Part shown: positions 58,215 to 64,000 of the stretch, in pieces
Numbering within the stretch: position 1 is the first letter of the stretch
Layout of the letters: each line of letters starts with the position of its first letter
Assembly (NCBI GenBank): GCA_001510575.1
Contig: LNGK01000007.1
Span: 924,151-988,150 of the forward strand
Direction of reading: 5' to 3'
DNA: 64,000 nt
Source of the DNA: Knoxdaviesia capensis
Lineage: Eukaryota; Ascomycota; Sordariomycetes; Microascales; Gondwanamycetaceae
Made by a program: the position numbers and the translations under genes
The notes under the pieces: generated by a model
Databases searched by the model: none
What the model was told of the DNA's origin: nothing
Seen by the model: the letters and a program-made list of their open reading frames with translations, nothing else

Positions 58215-59288
58215 ATGGCGACAGATGCGAGAAACCCGTTCCTCGACGCTGACGAGAGTGACGACGGCGGGTCTGCCGCCGGGTACGACTCGGATGCCGA
58301 TCTGCGGAAGGGCGGGCGGACGGCCAAGCGCCGCAGGGTTGATGGGGACGGCGGCGAGAGTGGCGACGACTCAGCCCCGGAGGGCGACGAGCACGGGCCG
58401 ACGGGACCAAAAGGCCAGCGGAAAGCCTCGGACGACGAGCACGACGACGACGACGACGAGGACGACGATGAGGAAGCCGCGGACATGGACGACGGAGACG
58501 AGCAGACCACAGCCGACGACACCACGACACCGGCGGCGAAGCGCCGCGACGTCAAGCTCACGCCCAGCGGGCCGCAGCTCAAGAAGAACCTGGTGACGTC
58601 GGAAGCGGCGGTCAAGAAGTCGGGCGTGCTGTACATCTCGCGCATCCCGCCGTTCATGAAGCCGCACAAGCTGCGCTCGCTGCTGGAGCCGTACGGCGCG
58701 ATCAACCGCACGTTCCTGGCGCCCGAGGACGCGGCGGCGCACGCGCGCCGCGTGCGCAGCGGCGGCAACAAGAAGCGCCGCTTCACCGAGGGCTGGGTCG
58801 AGTTCGTCGACAAGCGCGCCGCCAAGCGCGCCCACGAGCTGCTCAACGCGCGGCCCGTCGGCGGCAAGAAGGGCTCGTACTACCGCGACGACCTGTGGAG
58901 CCTGGTGTACCTGCGCGGCTTCAAGTGGCGCGACCTGATGGCGCAGGTTGCCGCCGAGAACGCCGAGCGCGCGGGCCGCATGCGGGCGGAGATTGCGAAG
59001 GCCACCCGCGAGAACAAGGAGTTTGCCCGCAATGTCGAGCAGGGCCGCGTGGTCGAGGGCATGCGCACCAAGCGGGAGGGGAAGAAGCGGGAGGCGGCGG
59101 CGGCGGCGGCGGCGGAGCTTGTGGGAGACGCGGCGGGGGGGCGGAAGAGGGCGCGGTCGGCCAAGGCGCCTGCAGACGAGGGTGCGTCCGGCCCCGTGCG
59201 GTCGTTCCGGCAGGTTTCGGCGGTGAAGAAGGCCGAGGGGCCGGATGCGTCGGCGAAGGTGTCGAGGGTGCTGAGCAAGATTTTCTGA
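58215..59288 (+). CDS. esf2: Esf2/ABT1, pre-rRNA processing factor
   Basis: Nucleolar RNA-binding protein of the small-subunit processome, stimulating Dbp8 in yeast and needed for 18S rRNA maturation. A single exon, 357 aa. The N-terminus has the fungal Esf2 pattern (NPFLDADES, GYDSDADLRKGG), then an acidic stretch (73-96). The RRM-like domain spans about 135-245, with GVLYISRIPPFMKPHKLR, the EPYG turn, RFTEGWVEF and the Esf2/ABT1 hallmark YYRDDLWSLVYLRGFKWRDL (222-241). A helical, Arg/Lys/Glu-rich tail follows and ends SRVLSKIF. The ATG at 58215 is preferred over upstream in-frame codons because conservation begins there. AATAAA occurs at 59331-59336, about 43 nt after the stop. The gene is convergent with nmd3. 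Confidence 0.95.
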   Translation: MATDARNPFLDADESDDGGSAAGYDSDADLRKGGRTAKRRRVDGDGGESGDDSAPEGDEHGPTGPKGQRKASDDEHDDDDDEDDDEEAADMDDGDEQTTADDTTTPAAKRRDVKLTPSGPQLKKNLVTSEAAVKKSGVLYISRIPPFMKPHKLRSLLEPYGAINRTFLAPEDAAAHARRVRSGGNKKRRFTEGWVEFVDKRAAKRAHELLNARPVGGKKGSYYRDDLWSLVYLRGFKWRDLMAQVAAENAERAGRMRAEIAKATRENKEFARNVEQGRVVEGMRTKREGKKREAAAAAAAELVGDAAGGRKRARSAKAPADEGASGPVRSFRQVSAVKKAEGPDASAKVSRVLSKIF

Positions 59289-59629
59289 TCTGGGCCCCCC
59301 ATCTCTTCTTTTGTGTTTTGTATGTCTGGTAATAAATAGCATGTATCACGGTCGTCGTTCTGCATTTTGTTTCTTTTCTTCAAAAGCCAGTCGTCTTCTT
59401 TCAGTCAGACAGTCGGGGAGAGAGCATGTCACGCATGGTCAACATATATTCACTGGAGGGCAGGATTGATAAGGCGAAGTCATATGTGAGCTAAACCGTT
59501 CCGCTCAACAAGAACCAGACATGCGTGGTGTGTATTGATATCATGAAACTCCCTACCAAACTTTTGCTTTTGTTTTTGGCATGTTTTTTTCGTTTCTTTT
59601 TTTTCTTAAATTAGACCTTGAAACCTCCC
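59289..59629. other. Convergent 3' region, esf2/nmd3
   Basis: 341 bp between two stop codons, with AATAAA at 59331 and T-rich tracts at 59585-59608. No gene is seen. Confidence 0.75.
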
Positions 59630-61246
59630 CTACCGATCCTCGACCGTCAAGTCGTCAAAGTCATCCAGCAGCTCGTTCATGTCCACGCCGGGCATATCAT
59701 CGTCATCCTCGGTCTCGGCCACCGACATCTCCTCGGGGTCCGCGGCCCGCTGCTTCGCCTTGTAGAGGGCCATGGCGGCACGCATGTCCTCGTCCTCCTC
59801 GACGTCCTGCAGGAACATCTCGTACTCGCGGTCCATGCGCTCCTGGTCGGCCTTCTTGGGCAGCAGCTCGCCCTCGTCCTTGGCCATGCGCTTGAGCTGC
59901 CAGTTGCGGCGGCGGTTGCGGCGGTGGCGGCTGTACTGCTTGCGCACCAGCACCACGTCGGGGATGGCGTCGGCGTACGTGCTCGAGTTCTCGATCGCGT
60001 CCAGCTCGGTGTTGTTGAAGTTGGTGCCCGAGAGCAGGTAGCCCAGCACGGTGTCGCCGGCGTGCAGCAGGTGGCCCAGGTGGGTGCGGGTGAAGTAGGT
60101 CTTGTCGTTGACGCCCAGGTCACTGGCGCGCGCCACGGTCACCTCCGACAGGTGCCACTTGCCGCGGGCAATCGGCGTCGACTCGACGTCCATCACGATG
60201 AACTCGACCATGTCCTTGGCGTCGGCCAGCGACGTGAACGGCGCGCGCCAGTACACCGCCGCGCTGACGTCGGCGGTCTGCAGCGTGTTGGGGTCCAGCA
60301 GGCACACCGACGTGCCGATGCGGTGGCACAGCAGCAGCGGGGCAATGTTGCCGATCTGCTTGGCCATCTTGATGGGCAGGGCCACCAGGTCGTCCTTGCA
60401 CACCGGCACCAGCTCGGCCGAGTAGGTGAACTTGTACGACTTGGTGGCGTTCTGCACGTCCTGCGAGATCAGCTCCTGCGACTTCTTGACCTTGACGGGG
60501 ACCACCGAGTTGAGGAAGTCGACAAACTTCTCGGCCTGGTTGCGGTTGGCGAAGAAGAAGTCGACGCCGTCCTTGGCCTCCTTGATGTTGAGCGTCTCGC
60601 GGTGGGCCTGGTGCTTGAGGATCAGCTGCTCGAGGAACAGGAACGTGCGCTTGTGGTGCACCTTCTGGCGCACCTGCACACACGCGCGCCACACGTTCGC
60701 CGTGTACGACTTGGCGCACTCGGGGCACTGGTGCGTCGACACCACGTACACCACCTCGAAGGCCTGCTGCAGCAGCATGCCGTCCTGCACCTGGTCCTGG
60801 ATGGTGAGCTTGAGGCGGATGCGCCGCGAGTGCGGCTCGGTCCACACGAAGCTAGCATCGATGATGCGCACCTTGTGCAGGCCCTTCAGCTTCTTCAGGC
60901 AAATTGCCAGCAGCTCGCGCGACTCTGGCATCGCCACCACCCACGACATCGGCGGCAGCAGCCACCGGTCGCAGTCGCGGCAGAATTGTAGCGTGGCCTC
61001 GCGCTGGATGCCTTGTGAGATGTCGACCGTCGACTTGATGCAGTCGCCGCAGAGCGCTCCGCCGGCCAGCGTGCCGTCGATCGGCGCGCCGCAGTTGTAG
61101 CAGAGGATCCTGTAGGAGGGAGACAGAAGAAGGGTAAGGTTAGTTGGCTGGATGATGGCAAACGCTGGAGAGGGAGATATCACTGACGTTGCCCCGGAAC
61201 TGGCCGGCGGGCCCAAGGGCACAGGAGCATCGAGATCCATCGACAT
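59630..61246 (-). CDS. nmd3: Nmd3, 60S ribosomal subunit nuclear export adaptor
   Basis: Binds pre-60S subunits and links them to the Crm1 exportin, then is released in the cytoplasm. Two exons on the minus strand: 61246-61188 and 61109-59630; intron 78 nt with a CTAAC branch-point-like sequence; 512 aa, typical for fungi. Zinc-binding pairs are seen at C23/C26 (CYNC), C40/C43 (CGDC), C63/C66 (CRDC) and C148/C151 (CPEC). The basic tract RHRRNRRRNWQLKR probably acts in nuclear import, and acidic helices with hydrophobic residues near the end (MNELLDDFDDL) fit the export-signal region. The start is the first ATG (MSMDLDAPVP). Confidence 0.97.
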   Translation of the reverse strand: MSMDLDAPVPLGPPASSGATSVISPSPAFAIIQPTNLTLLLSPSYRILCYNCGAPIDGTLAGGALCGDCIKSTVDISQGIQREATLQFCRDCDRWLLPPMSWVVAMPESRELLAICLKKLKGLHKVRIIDASFVWTEPHSRRIRLKLTIQDQVQDGMLLQQAFEVVYVVSTHQCPECAKSYTANVWRACVQVRQKVHHKRTFLFLEQLILKHQAHRETLNIKEAKDGVDFFFANRNQAEKFVDFLNSVVPVKVKKSQELISQDVQNATKSYKFTYSAELVPVCKDDLVALPIKMAKQIGNIAPLLLCHRIGTSVCLLDPNTLQTADVSAAVYWRAPFTSLADAKDMVEFIVMDVESTPIARGKWHLSEVTVARASDLGVNDKTYFTRTHLGHLLHAGDTVLGYLLSGTNFNNTELDAIENSSTYADAIPDVVLVRKQYSRHRRNRRRNWQLKRMAKDEGELLPKKADQERMDREYEMFLQDVEEDEDMRAAMALYKAKQRAADPEEMSVAETEDDDDMPGVDMNELLDDFDDLTVEDR

Positions 61247-61650
61247 GGTGTGTAGAGTGAGCCGGGGTCGGTGAGATGTGTTGTTGTTGATGAGGTTGTG
61301 ATATTCGTGAGAGGGGGGAGTGAGAGAGAGAAGAGGATGTCGTCGGGAAGGATGAGCCTCAAAGTAATCTTCTGCTCTGTAGAGATATCGCAGGCTCAAC
61401 AACTTGGATTATGAATTCAAACTCAAGATAAACACGAGGTAAACAAGATAAGGCCAAAATATAGATGGCCGAAAGTCAAGTAGTGACTCGAAATGATTCA
61501 CTGAATTTTTTTTTTCTTGGGCTCGTTTGCCCCTCGCCATTAATAATTTCTTATCGCGCTTATCGCCCCTCCCCCACCAGTCCAATGCACTTGGCGGGGC
61601 GATGCAACTAGCGGGGCGATGCATATAAACGGGCTTTTTCTCCCGTCTTC
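61247..61650. other. Intergenic region between nmd3 and the unknown gene
   Basis: 404 bp holding the nmd3 promoter and leader and the 3' end of the next gene (same strand). Two similar GGCGGGGCGATGCA-like pieces occur near 61592-61623. No gene is seen. Confidence 0.7.
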
Positions 61651-62904
61651 TCATCCGGCCCCGTGAGCCCGGCGCAGGTGGGCCGATCGGCGGCGGTTGC
61701 GGATTTCGGAAAACAGGTCGTCGTCGCTGTCGGAGAAGTGTGTGCTTGGCGGGGCGGGGTTGGCGCTGGAGGCGTGTGATGCGGGGGTTGACGATGGTTT
61801 GGGGCCTGAGGCTGGGCGGGTTGTTGTAGATGCTGGAGTTGCTTGTTTGCGTGGCCGGGATGGCGTTTCGAAAAGCTCTCTGGGGATCGGGGGTATGATG
61901 CGGTCTTTGCTAGAGGATGAGAACACAGTGGATGATTTGGACTGGGTAGACGATGCCGGCGGGTGGGAAGGCGCAGCGCCGAGATCGTCGTCATCTTCGT
62001 CGTCGTCCGTCAAGATAGCCGCAAGACGGGCAGATCCTAGCGGGCGAGATGCCGGGGTGCGTGTTCGCGAAGGGTCTGGGGTTGCAGAAGGAGTACGCCG
62101 GGCTGCTGATGGAGCGGCAGAGAGCGCGCGCTGACGCATGATCTCGGCCGACATGGCCATCAGCGCCTCCTGAGGGACAGTACTCTTGTTTGGCTGGTCA
62201 AGCAGTCCGCGCAACGACGACGGCGGTGGCGGCGAGCTCACTTCACGTCCGTCCCCGTTCCGGGTTTTCTGGATCGGCTGGTTGATTTCCGGGCGTTTTT
62301 CTGCAGCCCGGCCCGCCACAGACATCTCGGTGCCGGGGACCCCTGGCCGCAGCACGTCGTTGATCGAGACCATGCGGGTTTTGGAGAGGTGCTTGAGCCG
62401 CTGGTACTCGGCGGCGTGCAGGTGGGCGGTGAACTTGTGGGCGATGGCGTCCAGTTCGTCCTCGACCATGCGGTAGCGGTCGTCGTAGTCAAAGCCGGAG
62501 ATCATGAACCTGGTGATGGTGGTCAGTTTTGGTGCGGACGAGTATTGAGACAACCAGACAAGAACGGAGGGGGGGGGGGGAAATGTCGCCTACTCTTCAA
62601 GCGGGGGCTGTGGCGGCGGCGATGTGGACGGGCTCTTGAGCCGGTCGGTCACGCCCGCAAGCCCGTCCCGCCGCGACGGAGACGGAGAGCCCGACTCGCG
62701 CCGCCGGCGCTTGGGTGACCGGATCGGCAGAGACGACGGTGACGAGGTGGGGGGTTCTGTCGCGGCTCGGCCAGCTGCGGGGGCATGAGGAGAGCTGGAT
62801 CGGCGGCCGCCGGACCCCGGGTCGGAGGCATCCTCCGTGGCCGGCCGGGGCCCGGAGCGGGCCGGCGTCGATACGCCCCAGCTTTGCGGAAGGTATCGCG
62901 GCAT
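61651..62904 (-). CDS. Unrecognised, largely disordered protein with one conserved-looking block
   Basis: I do not recognise this family. Two exons on the minus strand: 62904-62594 and 62509-61651 (intron 84 nt, containing a poly-C run of about 12 on the coding strand); 389 aa. The splice restores one frame and joins ...PPLEE to FMISGFDYDDRYRMV. The N-terminal 100 residues are rich in Pro, Ser and Arg with a possible nuclear signal (SPKRRRRES). Residues about 104-150 form the only segment that looks folded (helical, Asp/Tyr-rich, then HKFTAHLHAAEYQRLK). The rest is Ser/Pro/Thr-rich with an acidic run (DDDEDDDD), ending in SDSDDDLFSEIRNRRR. A nuclear role is a weak inference from composition. 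It is divergent from erg8. Confidence 0.75.
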
Positions 62905-63745
62905 GTATCGGGTGTTTGGCGGTGTGGTCTTTTGAGAAGAGAGGAAGAAAGTAATTCAGGTGGCTCATTTCAGCAATAGCCGAGATTGTTTAAAAGCAAT
63001 CTTCTTGGCTTCACTTCATTGTTGGTTCGCGACGAAGAAATGCGACTGAGTGGAAAGGAAGGTGTAAATGCAGACAGACTGCCCGGAATCTGGCGAGTCT
63101 CAACAAATCGACATTCTCGTTATCATTATCAAGCTCGTCCCGTGATATTTTTCTTGTTAACTAAGCAGGTCTCCAAGATCCCGAAAGGGGCAGCTTCGAA
63201 GCACTGCGACAGTCAAGGCAGCCGCGACCGAGATCGTGATTTCCTCTTTTTTTTTGGCGATGGGCCAGAAAACGCGGGCCGTGTGGGTTCACACTGTCTG
63301 CACCGTCTCCACACTGGGGGCATTATCCCCTTTTCGTTCGGGATTTTTTTCGGGGGCATCGATTGATCGTGCTTTCCCTGCTTGCGATCCTGAAGCCATT
63401 GTTCGTTCCTTCCGACTTTTGGCTCGACTGGAACATTCCTCGCTTACGTATCACGAGATATCTTGCTGCGATATCTTTCTCTCTGTGCTACACACAAAAT
63501 TTGTTCCTCACTCTTTATTTTTTCTCTCAGCCCAAGAAAACTCGCGGTTGAATAGCTACAGCATCTTGTGAGGAGCTGTTTTGCGATCTCCAGAGCTTTG
63601 TTTGTCAGGTGGAGCTATCGCAACAAAAACACCCGAACCCCTCTCTCCGAGTGTCTCTGTGTCTCTGTGTCTCACTCCGTCCCATTTTGCACTCTCTTCT
63701 TCCCCCTTCTCCAACAGATACACCTTCTCTCACCAATCTCATAAT
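62905..63745. other. Divergent unknown/erg8 promoter region
   Basis: 841 bp with pyrimidine-rich tracts, including a CT-rich leader just before the erg8 start (63630-63745). No gene is seen. Confidence 0.7.
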
Positions 63746-64000
63746 GTCGCCGCATTTGTCGTCTCCGGTCGTGGTTTCGGCGCCCGGCAAAGTGCTGCTG
63801 GCCGGCGGGTACCTGGTGCTCGACCGGAAGTACTCCGGCGTTGTGTTCGGGCTGAGCGCCCGCATCAGCGTTGCTGCCGAGACCATCAAGACCAGCTCCG
63901 GCGTCCACTTGAGCGAGATTGTCGTTGATAGTCCGCAGTTCCTGCAGGCGCAATGGCGCTACGGCATGCATCTGGCTAAGGAGGACGGCGGCATCAAAGT
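63746..64000 (+). CDS. erg8: Phosphomevalonate kinase Erg8 (5' part only)
   Basis: Phosphorylates 5-phosphomevalonate with ATP in the mevalonate pathway leading to sterols and isoprenoids. Only the first 85 codons lie in the window; the frame is open at the edge. The start MSPHLSSPVVV is followed at once by the GHMP-kinase N-terminal motif SAPGKVLLAGGYLVLD (12-27), then GLSARISV and the Erg8-like VDSPQFLQAQWRYG. No intron is needed in this part. Family assignment is strong despite truncation. Confidence 0.93.

Noticed and set aside
59618..60991. 457-codon open frame antisense to nmd3
   Set aside because: A shadow caused by strong GC bias; nmd3 motifs are clear on the minus strand.

Overview
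The window is nuclear DNA of a filamentous ascomycete (Pezizomycotina). The gene set (malate synthase, Smc5, Asa1, Esf2, Nmd3, Pop4, Erg8) and the many short introns (19 deduced, 62-110 nt, GT..AG) support this. The wording of several proteins, especially the Esf2 and Erg8 N-termini, reads most like Eurotiomycetes (Aspergillus/Penicillium relatives). That placement is inference. All exon joins were made by hand from splice signals and family conservation, and every complete model closes in frame.

Layout. Bases 1-17,997 hold no supportable gene. They are a long non-coding stretch dense in simple repeats: GT/CA, GA/CT, homopolymers, 4- to 7-bp units, a 36-A/30-T pair, and a 7-N gap in a poly-G run. 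A gene-rich block follows: peroxisomal malate synthase (-), a Gin4/Hsl1-like septin-associated kinase (-), Smc5 (+), the ASTRA subunit Asa1 (+), a secreted M14 carboxypeptidase (+), RNase P/MRP subunit Pop4 (-), a GNPAT-like acyltransferase with a peroxisomal C-terminus (+), pantoate-beta-alanine ligase (-), an FAD-binding dehydrogenase (+) and a 14-TM MFS transporter (-). A second repeat-rich, gene-free stretch covers 51,121-58,214. The right end holds Esf2 (+), Nmd3 (-), an unrecognised disordered protein (-) and the first 85 codons of phosphomevalonate kinase Erg8 (+, cut by the window edge).

The genes are mostly housekeeping and do not form a metabolic cluster. Themes are ribosome/RNP biogenesis (Esf2, Nmd3, Pop4), genome maintenance and kinase-complex assembly (Smc5, Asa1), peroxisomal metabolism (malate synthase, the acyltransferase), and vitamin/isoprenoid precursor synthesis (pantothenate, mevalonate). 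Divergent pairs that may share promoters are kinase/Smc5, Pop4/acyltransferase, Pan6/FAD dehydrogenase and unknown/Erg8.

The non-coding parts are the more unusual half. The 8-mer TACAGTAC (or its complement) recurs at nine or more places, all seen in the two gene-free stretches, including a 38-bp array. Telomere-like AACCCTA boxes sit in several promoters, with three within 41 bp upstream of Esf2. Two assembly gaps lie against poly-G runs.
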